The notes: a model not told the origin generated them from the letters alone. DNA of 64,000 bases from M3007 sp964550795 (GCA_964550795.1 CAZKBH010000003.1:121300-185299), one strand, 5' to 3'. Positions 35,642 to 44,338 are shown, counted from the stretch's first letter. Numbers and translations: made by a program.

Positions 35642-36028
35642 TCAGGAATTGCTTTTGGCTAATTTAGTCATAAACCAGACTTCAAACGCCGTGAATATCG
35701 CATAGCACCACAAAAATATGCCCACAAACCACTGATTGGTTGGGGCTGCAACCTGCTGGTAAAGGAACAAGGCGGCCATGGCCAACACCATTTTTCCAAA
35801 CACCGAGACCGACACCAGGTTGCTGAATGCAAACTTATTCTTGCTACCTGCGGTACTTTTCCCACCATAAAACAGACCGATACACAACAACGCAAATAGC
35901 AGCACCGAGCCTACTGAAAATTTCCAGTGCGACTGTGCTTGTGGCGCAAAATAATGAAGCAATACTAGCACGAATGCAGTGCTCGCCGAGATGAGAAGGA
36001 GTTTTTGGAAAAAAGATTTTGGGTTCAT
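35642..36028 (-). CDS. AtpI-like small membrane protein
   Basis: 128 residues with four predicted spans, ending MTKLAKSNS. The position after AtpZ and the topology match the small membrane protein that commonly lies between AtpZ and AtpB in Bacteroidota ATP synthase operons, which is a placement argument and not a motif match. A terminator hairpin separates it from AtpZ by 7 nt. No atpB follows. The next gene is the DinB protein, 108 nt on. Confidence 0.65.
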   Translation of the reverse strand: MNPKSFFQKLLLISASTAFVLVLLHYFAPQAQSHWKFSVGSVLLFALLCIGLFYGGKSTAGSKNKFAFSNLVSVSVFGKMVLAMAALFLYQQVAAPTNQWFVGIFLWCYAIFTAFEVWFMTKLAKSNS

Positions 36029-36034
36029 ATCCTT

Positions 36035-36075
36035 GAAAAAAACCGTCCTACGGACCTTGGGCCATAGGACGGTTT
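36035..36075 (-). terminator. rho-independent terminator after AtpZ gene
   Basis: 11-bp perfect stem (AAACCGTCCTA at 36040-36050, complement at 36065-36075), 14-nt loop, followed on the minus strand by a T run. It lies between the AtpZ stop and the start of the AtpI-like gene, so it would reduce transcription of the latter. Confidence 0.8.
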
Positions 36076-36078
36076 GTG

Positions 36079-36345
36079 TTAATTATCTTTCAGCAACTGC
36101 CTGTAAATCGCGTAAAGCGAGGCCGCCATAAAAATAATGGTCAGGAAGACGGCCCAAGTGGGTCGCGCCAGCTGCATCACGCTATCCAGCCATTTACCAA
36201 TGAATACGCCAGCCAAGCAGGCTCCCAGAAGTTGGAATGCCATGCCGCCGTATTTTGCGGTGGCTTTAATTGCGGACTTCCGCTGTTCCTGAGGCGACAG
36301 CTTTGGTCGCGGCGTTTGTGGCATCGTTGGCAGATTTGATGTCAA
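36079..36345 (-). CDS. AtpZ/AtpI-family protein
   Basis: 88 residues with two membrane spans in the second half (AFQLLGACLAGVFIGKWLD and AVFLTIIFMAASLYAIYRQLL). This is the AtpZ-like family, thought to help assemble or energise the F-type ATPase or carry Mg/Ca ions. The start at 36345 overlaps the bactofilin gene by 80 nt. A second Met at 36324 would still overlap by 59 nt. Such a long overlap is unusual and implies coupled translation. The rest of the ATP synthase genes are not in view. Confidence 0.8.
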   Translation of the reverse strand: MTSNLPTMPQTPRPKLSPQEQRKSAIKATAKYGGMAFQLLGACLAGVFIGKWLDSVMQLARPTWAVFLTIIFMAASLYAIYRQLLKDN

Positions 36346-36748
36346 AGTGCTTCACTGTGCCATTGTTGGTTGCACCTACTTCCATTTTGCAGGCAACATT
36401 GAACTTGGCTCCGCTTTGTACAATGAGTTTATTGGTCGTGATTTCTCCGTCCACCTCGGCGGTTTCGCGCACATTCAAGAGTTCGGTGACGTATAAACTG
36501 CCCTTAAAGCGACCTTCAATAACAGCATTTTGGCAACGGATTTCTCCTTCAACTGCACCGGTAGGGCCAATGATGACCTTGCTCTGGCAGCTGAGTTTGC
36601 CTTTAATGGTGCCATCTACACGTAAGTCGCTGTCGCAGCGGACCGTGCCTTCTATAACAGTTCCTTTAACCAGCGCATTGAGTGCGCCCGCAGACGAAGT
36701 GGCTACAGATTTCTTGGAGTCTTCTGTTTCTTTTGAGCTTCCAAACAT
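36266..36748 (-). CDS. bactofilin (polymer-forming cytoskeletal protein)
   Basis: A DUF583/bactofilin beta-helix protein that assembles into filaments on the inner membrane. The repeated strand pattern is clear: IEGTVRCDSDLRVDGTIKG, VIIGPTGAVEGEIRCQ, GSLYVTELLNVRETAEVDG. It starts at 36748 (MFGSSKETEDSKKS) after a flexible N-terminus. The upstream extension to 36892 has no family character. Placement before AtpZ is the normal Bacteroidota order. Confidence 0.9.
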   Translation of the reverse strand: MFGSSKETEDSKKSVATSSAGALNALVKGTVIEGTVRCDSDLRVDGTIKGKLSCQSKVIIGPTGAVEGEIRCQNAVIEGRFKGSLYVTELLNVRETAEVDGEITTNKLIVQSGAKFNVACKMEVGATNNGTVKHFDIKSANDATNAATKAVASGTAEVRN

Positions 36749-36865
36749 ATTGATGTGTCGGTTTTTAAAATGAACGGTAGCAATGCAAACGATTAAAAAA
36801 TGAACGCGTCTTCGCCAAATTGTTTCGTCGGTACGTAGCAGAAAAAATTGGCGATTGCAAAAATG

Positions 36866-36907
36866 GAAAAGATTCCCGGAGCCACCAAGCATCCGGGAAT
36901 CTTTTTA
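36866..36907 (-). terminator. terminator after the PorP/SprF gene
   Basis: A 14-bp perfect stem (AAAAGATTCCCGGA at 36867-36880, complement at 36892-36905) with an 11-nt loop. A-rich and T-rich flanks make it potentially bidirectional. It lies 60 nt past the porP/sprF stop and upstream of bactofilin. Confidence 0.85.
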
Positions 36908-36968
36908 TCAACAGTGGGTTTATTGAGGGGGAAAAAGAGCAAGGTGTAACCCCTAAACGCCCAGCCCC

Positions 36969-38012
36969 TTAGAAACTCGGGCAATAAACGCCGCGGCGTT
37001 CTGGGCCACAAATTTTGTAAACAAGTGAGAACTCAAACGCGCCATTGCCATTGGTAGCCCTGTTCAGGTTTGATGTATTGATATCGTAGCTGAAGCCGAT
37101 GTTGAACTGCTCGTAATCGAAGCGGGTGCTCACAATCAGGGCATCCATCAATTTCTTGTCGTTGAGTCTGTTGGCAACGCGGGCCCAGAGACCAAACTGG
37201 AACGCCTGGTTGTAACGACGGCTGTTGCCGAGCAGGAACTTGAAAGAGTTACCCACATTCACCTGCCAGGATGGACCCTGGAAGAAGGTAACAACCCCTG
37301 GGTTGAGGCCAAAACGCTGGCTGGTCATGAATTCACCACCCGCATGGAAGGTAAATTTGCTGTAAAGCGGAATGTTTGCGTTTGCGAACGACTGATTTGC
37401 ACGGTTCAAGTGGCTGAATGCGCCACCGAAGTAGAAATTCGTTTGTTCGCTCAACACGCTGAACCACAACACGCCCGCAGAAAGATCCGCAAAGAGGAAG
37501 CTTGGATCATCAATTACTTCACCGGGAAGTTGTCCGTTGAAACCGCCATTTCCGTCGTGTTGACTTGGCCATTGGAGGTTGGCGCTGTTGATGCTGCGGT
37601 TGCTCAAGCCCGCGTCCGCACCAAACACAAGGTAGTGTGCTTTTTTGCGGTATCCGCCCATTTTCTTGGCGTAAGAGCCAGAAAGACGCGCCTGAACGGT
37701 TGCAAATTCTGAAGAACCCGCTTTGTCGCCCCAAAGGGTACCGCCCACGCCGAAGTAATCGTAACGACCTACTGGAATTTTTTGATCGTAAGAAGCGGAG
37801 TAGGTGTTGTAGGCACGGTTTTTAAGAATCGAAGCCCACTGATTGCGGTAGTTGGCTACCAAGCGGTGGTTGCAATTCATCACACCGGTCATGGCCGGGT
37901 TCAGATTGAGCGGGCTTTGGTAGAACTGCGAAAAGTGGATGTCTTGGGCTTGTGCCACTGCCGCGAACATTACGAAGCACAGCGTAAGAATGTGTAGAGT
38001 AGTTTTTTTCAT
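36969..38012 (-). CDS. PorP/SprF-family T9SS membrane protein
   Basis: The signal peptide (KKTTLHILTLCFVMFAAVAQAQ) is followed by the family start DIHFSQFYQSPLNLNPAMTG and an outer-membrane beta-barrel of about 325 residues. PorP/SprF proteins anchor specific type B substrates after export by the type IX system. The type B cargo at 21765-25221 is a possible but distant partner. It has its own terminator and is monocistronic. Confidence 0.93.
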   Translation of the reverse strand: MKKTTLHILTLCFVMFAAVAQAQDIHFSQFYQSPLNLNPAMTGVMNCNHRLVANYRNQWASILKNRAYNTYSASYDQKIPVGRYDYFGVGGTLWGDKAGSSEFATVQARLSGSYAKKMGGYRKKAHYLVFGADAGLSNRSINSANLQWPSQHDGNGGFNGQLPGEVIDDPSFLFADLSAGVLWFSVLSEQTNFYFGGAFSHLNRANQSFANANIPLYSKFTFHAGGEFMTSQRFGLNPGVVTFFQGPSWQVNVGNSFKFLLGNSRRYNQAFQFGLWARVANRLNDKKLMDALIVSTRFDYEQFNIGFSYDINTSNLNRATNGNGAFEFSLVYKICGPERRGVYCPSF

Positions 38013-38354
38013 AATCAAGACGATACCTGTGGTTTGGTTGATAAACGACAAATGAAGGAATTGGCAAACACCATTTTGATTCAAGTCGGGTGGGCGAAGG
38101 TAGGTTTTTCCCAAACTTTCCTACACCACGAAAAAAAATTTTAACAAGCGAAGCCGATTCAAAGGCAAAATTCAGGGCATGAAGCACAAAAAAGACTTTT
38201 CTATTTCCACAAAACAATGGGAATCAGATGCTTTAATGTACTGCCGAGCCTGAACGATGGCCTGTTTCGGCGTATTTTTCCGTTTATGTTAAGGTGTGTG
38301 GATTGCAAGAGGTTTTAACCTTTGAAAACGCTGCCTGATTAAAAATTTGTCTCA
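38013..38354. other. intergenic region upstream of porP/sprF
   Basis: 342 bases with no gene. It should contain the porP/sprF promoter on the minus strand and the end of the tgt transcript. I see only short A/T runs and a small palindrome GGTTTTAACC near 38315, and no convincing terminator or RNA. Confidence 0.5.
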
Positions 38355-39485
38355 TCACTGCCTCCGACTTACTTTTTTCACCATCTCGTTTTTCCAGGTC
38401 AAAAAAGTTCCTGCAAGAATCTGGGTTCGGGCTTCCCCCACCAGCCAGAGGTAAAAACCAAGGTTTTGAAGCGTGGCGAGTTGCATGCCCAAAATTTCGT
38501 TGCAAATAAATAAATGGCGCAAATACGCCCTGGAATGGGTGCGGCTCGTATGCACGGTGCTGTCCGGATCAATTGGAGAAAAGTCCGTCTGCCACTTTTG
38601 ATTTCGGATATTTACAATGCCTTCGGAGGTGTACAACATGCCGTGCCGAGCGTTTCGGGTGGGCAAAACACAGTCGAACATGTCAATTCCCCGCGCAATG
38701 CCTTCCAAAATATTTTCTGGCGTACCCACACCCATGAGGTAGCGCGGCTTGTCTTTGGGCAAAATTTCGGTCACCAATTCCGTCATGGCGTACATGTCCT
38801 CCGCGGGTTCGCCTACCGAAAGCCCGCCAATGGCATTGCCCTCCCGCCCATGTGCGGCGATGGTTTCGGCAGAAATTTTTCTCAATTCGGGGTAAGTGCT
38901 GCCCTGCACAATGGGAAAAAACGCTTGTTGGTGACCGTAAATCGGTTCTGTGTTGTCAAATTGTTGAATACAACGCTCCAGCCAACGATGCGTGAGGCCC
39001 AGGGATTTTTCGGCGTATTTGTAATCACAAGGATAAGGGGTGCATTCATCGAAGGCCATGATGATATCGGCTCCAATGATGCGCTGGATGTCCATGACAT
39101 TTTCGGGCGTAAACGTGTGCTTCGAGCCATCAATATGGCTTTGAAAGGTAACACCCTCTTCTTTGATCTTCCGCCGATGCGCCAGAGAATACACCTGAAA
39201 ACCGCCACTATCGGTCAGTACGGGCTTATTCCAGGCATTAAACCCGTGAATTCCACCCGCCTGTCGCAGCACTTCCAGCCCCGGACGGAGGTAGAGGTGG
39301 TAGGTATTTCCCAGACAAATTTGGGCTTTGATATCGTCGCGAAGCTCATGCTGGTGTGCTGCTTTTACCGTAGCCGCCGTACCGACGGGCATAAAAATGG
39401 GGGTCTCAATGGTCCCGTGGTCTGTTTCGATTTGCCCGGCACGCGCGCGGGAGTGGGGGTCTGTGTGGAGGAGGGTAAAATTCAT
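38355..39485 (-). CDS. tgt: queuine/preQ1 tRNA-guanine transglycosylase
   Basis: Tgt exchanges guanine-34 for preQ1 in GUN-anticodon tRNAs. Clear motifs are PVGTAATVKA near the start, LTDSGGFQVYSL with the first catalytic Asp, MAFDECTPYP, GLSVGEP, RYLMGVGTPENILEG and MFDCVLPTRNARHG with the nucleophilic Asp. The zinc ligands should be near the C-terminus (His/Cys around HLFICNEILGMQLATLQNL). It is 376 residues, normal length. It lies 22 nt downstream of rodA and is likely co-transcribed with it. Confidence 0.96.
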   Translation of the reverse strand: MNFTLLHTDPHSRARAGQIETDHGTIETPIFMPVGTAATVKAAHQHELRDDIKAQICLGNTYHLYLRPGLEVLRQAGGIHGFNAWNKPVLTDSGGFQVYSLAHRRKIKEEGVTFQSHIDGSKHTFTPENVMDIQRIIGADIIMAFDECTPYPCDYKYAEKSLGLTHRWLERCIQQFDNTEPIYGHQQAFFPIVQGSTYPELRKISAETIAAHGREGNAIGGLSVGEPAEDMYAMTELVTEILPKDKPRYLMGVGTPENILEGIARGIDMFDCVLPTRNARHGMLYTSEGIVNIRNQKWQTDFSPIDPDSTVHTSRTHSRAYLRHLFICNEILGMQLATLQNLGFYLWLVGEARTQILAGTFLTWKNEMVKKVSRRQ

Positions 39486-39507
39486 GCTTCGAGTAGATGT
39501 CTCATTA

Positions 39508-40974
39508 TCACGCCAAATTCCGATTACTATCCAATTTTAACAACACCGCTATCATCAAGGTAAAACCGATAAGCGAAGAGCCGCCGGCACTGATAAATGG
39601 CAGCGGAATGCCAATAATGGGCAGCAAGCCCATGGTCATCCCGACATTGACCACCAGGTGCACAAATATAATCCCCGCAACACAGTAGGCGTACACCCGC
39701 GAAAAGTTGGAACGTTGTCGCTCCGCGAGAATGGTAATGCGCCAGAGTAGCCACAGAAAAATTCCGATCAGCCCAAGCACCCCCAAAAAGCCCTGCTCCT
39801 CCCCGACGGTGCAAAAAATAAAGTCGGTGCTCTGCTCGGGCACGTACTTCAGTTTGGTCATGTTCCCTTCCAAAGTTCCCTTCCCAAACAGTCCGCCGGA
39901 ACCAATGGCCATTTTGGAATGGAGGAGGTTGTAGGCAGCTCCCCGGGCTTCATTGGCGGCTTCTTTGGGCCGGAGCCAGATTTTGATCCGTTGTTGTTGG
40001 TGCGGTGCGAGGAGATCAAAAAATGCATTTGCCGCAAAAACCAGCGACACCGAAACAATCATCAGGATCGCCCAGGCTCGAAGCTGCCCCTGTACCATAT
40101 TGTTTCTTTTCCAATAATTATGAAAAAAAGCGACCGAAAACAACACAAAATGCGGCACCAGCACGAAAACATGCTTTTGCATTTCCGGCACCTGGAGGTC
40201 CAACAAGGCCAATAACTCGTTAAAAACCGGAATCCACCAGATGGTCAGTGGAATCAAGGCCACAAAAATTGCCCACCAAATGCGGGTCTTTTCTTTGAAT
40301 CGCTTGATAAGCAAGTAGTTAACGATGGCAATTATCCACGCCGCAGTGTATTCCGGCGGATCAAATTTTAAACCCAGAATCACCAATCCCGCAGTGCCAA
40401 ATCCCAGCGCGTACAGCACGGGCGACAAGCCTTCGCGGTACAAAACCAACATGAATGAAAAGAAAACCAGCGCCGAGCCGGTGTCACTTTGAAGCAAAAC
40501 GAGCAGCGTTGGAATCAAAAAAATACCAAATGCAAATACTCGGTCTCGCCATTGGCGCAAATCCACGCCCGGACTACTCAAAAAAGCGGCCATGGCCAAA
40601 CAGGTTCCAAATTTGGCAATTTCAGAGGGCTGAAACGTAAACCCTCCGATGTGATACCAGGCATTGGCACCATTCACCTCCCGACCAAAAATCAGGGTGC
40701 CGGGTAGCAACAACATCGAAAGCAGGTACAGCGGCATGGCCAGGGTGCGCCAAAACGTCCAATCCGCCAGCATGACCACAAACATCATGACCAAACAAAC
40801 CACGATGAAAAAAAGCTGTTTGCCCGCCGTGTGGCCAAAATCGAGAAAAGCAAGCGGTAATTCAGGGTTGTAATTAACCGCAAATATCATCAACCAACCC
40901 ACCGCAACCAACGCCAGATAAAGCCCCAAAGTGAGGCGGTCAAAACCAAATAAGGGAAGGTTCTGGTTGGACAT
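39508..40974 (-). CDS. rodA: rod shape-determining protein RodA
   Basis: SEDS-family peptidoglycan glycosyltransferase for cell elongation. About ten membrane spans, with family motifs FQPSEIAKFGTCLAMAAFL, LLQSDTGSALVFF (catalytic Asp region), FIFCTVGEEQGFLG and PLPFISAGGSSLIG. At 488 residues it is longer than E. coli RodA, mainly because of a central loop and membrane insertion near residues 215-330, a known feature of Bacteroidota RodA. tgt follows closely on the same strand. Confidence 0.95.
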   Translation of the reverse strand: MSNQNLPLFGFDRLTLGLYLALVAVGWLMIFAVNYNPELPLAFLDFGHTAGKQLFFIVVCLVMMFVVMLADWTFWRTLAMPLYLLSMLLLPGTLIFGREVNGANAWYHIGGFTFQPSEIAKFGTCLAMAAFLSSPGVDLRQWRDRVFAFGIFLIPTLLVLLQSDTGSALVFFSFMLVLYREGLSPVLYALGFGTAGLVILGLKFDPPEYTAAWIIAIVNYLLIKRFKEKTRIWWAIFVALIPLTIWWIPVFNELLALLDLQVPEMQKHVFVLVPHFVLFSVAFFHNYWKRNNMVQGQLRAWAILMIVSVSLVFAANAFFDLLAPHQQQRIKIWLRPKEAANEARGAAYNLLHSKMAIGSGGLFGKGTLEGNMTKLKYVPEQSTDFIFCTVGEEQGFLGVLGLIGIFLWLLWRITILAERQRSNFSRVYAYCVAGIIFVHLVVNVGMTMGLLPIIGIPLPFISAGGSSLIGFTLMIAVLLKLDSNRNLA

Positions 40975-41057
40975 GTTTTTGTGGATGCTGAGAACTTACT
41001 GGGATAAAGAGGGTATGATGCGAATCAAAGCGCAATTGGCTCGTTTTCAGCAAACTT

Positions 41058-41483
41058 TTACTGTTCCAAAAAATCTCTGGGATGGATGTTTGGGTCTTTA
41101 GCCGGGTACGCGCCCGCCCAGCCGTCGAGGGTTGTGATAAACACCAGCGCTTCCTGTTTGCTGCGAAAAGCGCCGACGCGGAGTTTATAGTAGGGTTGTT
41201 CCTGCACCGTCGTAGCGGCAACTTCCGGGTTTTCCGTCCGAAAACGGGTGCGCCCGAGTTCCACCTGCGTCCGATCCGTAGAGGCCATGATTTGAACGCG
41301 CCAGCCGTCTATACGGGGTTCCGCCCGATTGTTGTTTAACCAATTATCCATCAATTGCGCCACTTTTGGTTCTTCGTTGATGCGTACATCCTGCGCCGAA
41401 ATGATTTGGACAGCACAGCCGAAAACCAATAACAACACGCTTACTCTATTTGCAAAATTCATATCTAATTCATTGAAAATCAT
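41058..41483 (-). CDS. small exported SPOR-like protein
   Basis: A signal peptide (ANRVSVLLLVFGCAVQIISAQ) is followed by about 110 residues with SPOR-like features: GWRVQIMASTDRTQVELGR, PYYKLRVGAFRSKQEALVF. SPOR domains bind denuded peptidoglycan. The first ATG (41483) overlaps the biotin-carrier stop as TAATG, suggesting coupled translation. A second ATG at 41462 gives a tighter signal peptide. It lies 83 nt upstream of rodA, which fits a cell-wall role. Confidence 0.85.
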   Translation of the reverse strand: MIFNELDMNFANRVSVLLLVFGCAVQIISAQDVRINEEPKVAQLMDNWLNNNRAEPRIDGWRVQIMASTDRTQVELGRTRFRTENPEVAATTVQEQPYYKLRVGAFRSKQEALVFITTLDGWAGAYPAKDPNIHPRDFLEQ

Positions 41484-41977
41484 TACTCCATCTCCAAAAG
41501 CAATTGCCCTTTTTCCACCGGTGTGCCTTTTTGTACCTCTACGGATTTCACGATGCCATCGGCTGCGGCTTTGAGGACATTTTCCATTTTCATGGCTTCC
41601 AGGATAAGCAGCGTGTCTCCTTTGAGCACCGACTGCCCTGGCTCCACCATAATATTGAGTACGAGACCGGGCATGGGTGCTTTCACGGTGTTTTGTTTCT
41701 GACTGCTTCCGGCGTGGAGGCCCAGTTTTTGCACCAAGCGCTCATAGTGGTCGGCAATGTGCAGCGAATACTTGACGCCATTGATCTTGAAGGAAAAATG
41801 CCGCGTGGCGTGATTGGCCTCCAATAGTTCGGCCCGGAACGAGCGTCCAAGGTGCAAAATATGAAAGAATCCTGCGCCATCTGGCACAATATCAAGATTT
41901 TTGGCGTCTTCGGGTTGCAATGCAAACTCGTGTTGGCCGCCATTTACGACAATTTGGAAAGGCTCTTTTTTCTCCAT
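41483..41977 (-). CDS. biotin/lipoyl carrier protein (acyl-CoA carboxylase BCCP type)
   Basis: 164 residues. The C-terminal 70 form a biotinyl domain with PMPGLVLNIMV and the EAMKMEN biotinylation site (Lys), then GTPVEKGQLLLEME. The N-terminal part resembles the small beta domain found in carrier subunits of propionyl-CoA or acetyl-CoA carboxylases. The carboxylase partners are not adjacent, so the complex it serves is unclear. Confidence 0.9.
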   Translation of the reverse strand: MEKKEPFQIVVNGGQHEFALQPEDAKNLDIVPDGAGFFHILHLGRSFRAELLEANHATRHFSFKINGVKYSLHIADHYERLVQKLGLHAGSSQKQNTVKAPMPGLVLNIMVEPGQSVLKGDTLLILEAMKMENVLKAAADGIVKSVEVQKGTPVEKGQLLLEME

Positions 41978-41984
41978 AATCCTG

Positions 41985-42017
41985 CAAAATTAGGACAAAT
42001 GAATTTGCTGATTCAAA
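41985..42017 (-). promoter_or_regulatory. candidate Bacteroidota promoter before the biotin carrier
   Basis: On the minus strand TTTG (42014-42017) and TAATTTTG (41985-41992) are separated by 21 nt, close to the Bacteroidota -33/-7 consensus. The -7 box ends only 7 nt before the start codon, so the transcript would be nearly leaderless, which weakens the call. Confidence 0.35.
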
Positions 42018-42036
42018 TTTGCCCAAAAACTTAAAA

Positions 42037-43074
42037 ATGAGACTTTTATTTCAGCCCGTCCTACTCGAACTCCGCCACCCATTTCGTTTAGCTACAGGCT
42101 CGCGTACGCACACCAAAGTGATGCTCACCGAAATCCATTCGGAGGGCTTTGTCGGTTACGGCGAGGCCGCAATGCCGCCTTATTATGGGGAAAATCACGA
42201 CACAGCTGCGGCGTTTTTGCAACAGGCGGCGGCGGTATTGTCGGCGGTTCCCAAAAATTTTGAACTTTCAGAAAGCGCGATTGAGTCCCTGATGGCCGAA
42301 ATAGATGCAATCGCGCCGGGCAATCACGCGGCCAAAGCTTCGGTGGATATTGCGCTGCACGATCTTTGGGGCAAAATGCTGGGCCGCCCGCTGTGGCAAT
42401 TGCTCGGCACCGATTTAAGCCAAATGCCGCCCACCAGTTTTACCCTGGGTATGGATGAACCCGAAATTTTGCGTCAGAAAATTACAGCATCAACGGATTT
42501 TCAAATACTTAAAATAAAACTCGGCAGCGAAAACGACCGTGAAATCATCCAAACCATTCGAGCCATTTCTGATAAACCCATCTATGCCGATGCCAATCAA
42601 GGCTGGACAAATCGCGAAGCAGCACTCGATTTGGTGCATTGGTTGGCCACCCAAGGTGTACAAATCATCGAACAACCCTTTCCCAAAGATGACCTGGATG
42701 CTGCTGCCTGGCTGACCGAGCGTTCCCCGCTGCCCATTATTGCCGATGAAAGTTTCCAACGACTCGCAGATTTGGAGCGGGTAGCCAATTGCTTCCACGG
42801 CGTAAACATCAAACTCATGAAGTGCTGCGGCATTTCCGAAGGTTTTCGTGCGGCCAAAGCTGCGGAGGAAAAAGGACTACAGCGCATGATCGGCTGCATG
42901 ACCGAAACGTCCTGTGGCATCTCGGCGGCAGCTTTGCTCGCCCCACGCTGCAACTACGCCGACCTCGACGGTTGCTGGCTCATTCGGAATAATCCTTTTG
43001 AGCTGCCAGTTTTGGAGGATGGGAGGATTCGGTTGGGGGCAGGGCGGGGGTTGGGATTAGATTTTAGGGTTTAA
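42037..43074 (+). CDS. dipeptide epimerase, enolase superfamily
   Basis: Enolase-superfamily enzyme of the L-Ala-D/L-Glu epimerase group, probably recycling murein peptides. Catalytic Lys in ILKIKLGSEND, metal ligands in ADANQGW, IEQPFPKDD and IIADESF, and the second Lys in GVNIKLMKCCGISEG, then GCMTETSCG. Start 42037 (MRLLFQPVLLELRHPFRLA) fits the family better than the ATG 18 nt upstream. The last codons run into TTTAGGG-like repeats, so the C-terminus FRV is repeat-derived. Confidence 0.92.
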   Translation: MRLLFQPVLLELRHPFRLATGSRTHTKVMLTEIHSEGFVGYGEAAMPPYYGENHDTAAAFLQQAAAVLSAVPKNFELSESAIESLMAEIDAIAPGNHAAKASVDIALHDLWGKMLGRPLWQLLGTDLSQMPPTSFTLGMDEPEILRQKITASTDFQILKIKLGSENDREIIQTIRAISDKPIYADANQGWTNREAALDLVHWLATQGVQIIEQPFPKDDLDAAAWLTERSPLPIIADESFQRLADLERVANCFHGVNIKLMKCCGISEGFRAAKAAEEKGLQRMIGCMTETSCGISAAALLAPRCNYADLDGCWLIRNNPFELPVLEDGRIRLGAGRGLGLDFRV

Positions 43075-43159
43075 GATTTAGAGTTTACGATTGTTGGAGC
43101 GCAAAGTGACTAGGAATGGGTTCAAACATTAGTTTGAGGTTTAGTGTCCTGGGTTGAGA

Positions 43160-43282
43160 ATATAAGGTTTAGGTTTAGGGTTTGGGGTTTAGNNNNNNNN
43201 NNTGAATTTCCGTGAAAAATGGAAATTTCTCAGCGCCCCCCTAAACTTTAAACCCTAAACCCTAAACTCCCCCCCCCTAAAC
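43160..43282. repeat. telomere-like TTTAGGG/CCCTAAA inverted arrays
   Basis: GGTTTAGGTTTAGGGTTTGG runs up to the 10-N gap on the left, and CTAAACTTTAAACCCTAAAC plus another CTAAAC block follow on the right, so the two sides can pair. The right block contains the PhoH stop codon. It fills the space between two convergent genes. Confidence 0.85.
43193..43202. other. assembly gap, 10 N
   Basis: Ten N in the middle of the inverted TTTAGGG arrays, where a hairpin would be expected to stop assembly. Confidence 0.98.
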
Positions 43283-44338
43283 TTCCGCATTCGCCGCCGG
43301 TATTTCCGAGAGTTTAGCCTCAGCGGCTTCGCGTTCGGCTTCTTGCTCGGCTTTTTTCCGATCTCTTTTGGCGCGTTCCTCTGAATCTAACTTCTCGTAT
43401 GCCTTGATGATTTCCTTCACCAAACGGTGGCGCACTACATCCTCGGCAGTGAGGTGCATGGTTGCGATGCCCTCCACACCCGAAAGGATTTCGATGGCCT
43501 GGCGGAGACCACTTTTTTGGTGGTGTGGCAGGTCAATTTGCGTCATGTCGCCCGTGATGATGCATTTAGCAGAAGGCCCAAGGCGCGTGAGAAACATCTT
43601 GATTTGCAGCGGCGTAGCATTTTGCGCTTCATCCAGAATGATGAACGCATTGTCGAGCGTACGCCCCCGCATGAAGGCCAATGGCGCAATTTCGATGATG
43701 CGGTTTTCCATGAAAAAATTGAGTTTATCCATGGGCAACATATCGTCGAGCGCATCGTACAACGGGCGGAGATAGGGGTCTACCTTCTCCTTGAGGTCGC
43801 CGGGCAGGAAGCCCAGGTTTTCGCCAGCTTCCACCGCCGGGCGGGTGAGGACGATTTTTTTGACCAATTTGTTTTTCAGGGCGCGCACTGCCAGTGCCAC
43901 GGCGGTATAAGTTTTGCCCGTACCGGCAGGTCCTAGCGCAAAAAGGATGTCGTTGGTATCGCAGGCCTCGATCATCAGTTTTTGGTTGCGGGTTTTGGCC
44001 TTGATGGGCCGGCCTTCGCGACCATACAGAATGACATTGCCGCCGGAGCCATCGCCATTTACCGGGATGCGGACCTCGAACGGATTTTCACCGCCGAGCA
44101 AATCTTCCACGGTTTGGACTGAAAGTTCTTGATGCTCACGCAGATAACGGGCCATCATTTCAAATTTGGCCTTGGCTGCTTGTGCGTCTTTTTTTTCGCC
44201 GGTGATTTTCAGGCTGTTGCCCCGCGAAGTGATAACGGCATCTGGATAGGCTTTGCGCAAAAGATTTAACTTTGCGTTGTTTTCGCCGAAAAGTTCAAGA
44301 GGGTTAATGCCCTCGATGGTGAGAATGATTTCGCTCAA
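43277..44338 (-). CDS. PhoH-like ATPase
   Basis: A PhoH-family P-loop protein. An N-terminal KH-like region (DAVITSRGNSLKITGEKKD) precedes the ATPase domain with Walker A GPAGTGKT, LTRPAVEAGENLGFLPGD, and Walker B DEAQNATPLQIKMFLTRLG. The C-terminus is a charged tail of Lys/Arg/Glu. The YbeZ-type members act in RNA metabolism together with the YbeY RNase, which is not in the window. Length 353 is typical. The stop lies in the CCCTAAA array. Confidence 0.93.
   Translation of the reverse strand: MSEIILTIEGINPLELFGENNAKLNLLRKAYPDAVITSRGNSLKITGEKKDAQAAKAKFEMMARYLREHQELSVQTVEDLLGGENPFEVRIPVNGDGSGGNVILYGREGRPIKAKTRNQKLMIEACDTNDILFALGPAGTGKTYTAVALAVRALKNKLVKKIVLTRPAVEAGENLGFLPGDLKEKVDPYLRPLYDALDDMLPMDKLNFFMENRIIEIAPLAFMRGRTLDNAFIILDEAQNATPLQIKMFLTRLGPSAKCIITGDMTQIDLPHHQKSGLRQAIEILSGVEGIATMHLTAEDVVRHRLVKEIIKAYEKLDSEERAKRDRKKAEQEAEREAAEAKLSEIPAANAEV

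Noticed and set aside
38514..39563. 349-codon ORF antisense to tgt
   Set aside because: tgt is unmistakable and of full length; GC-rich codons keep the antisense frame open.
43160..43282. True telomere or chromosome end
   Set aside because: Housekeeping genes continue on both sides and the repeats are few and irregular.
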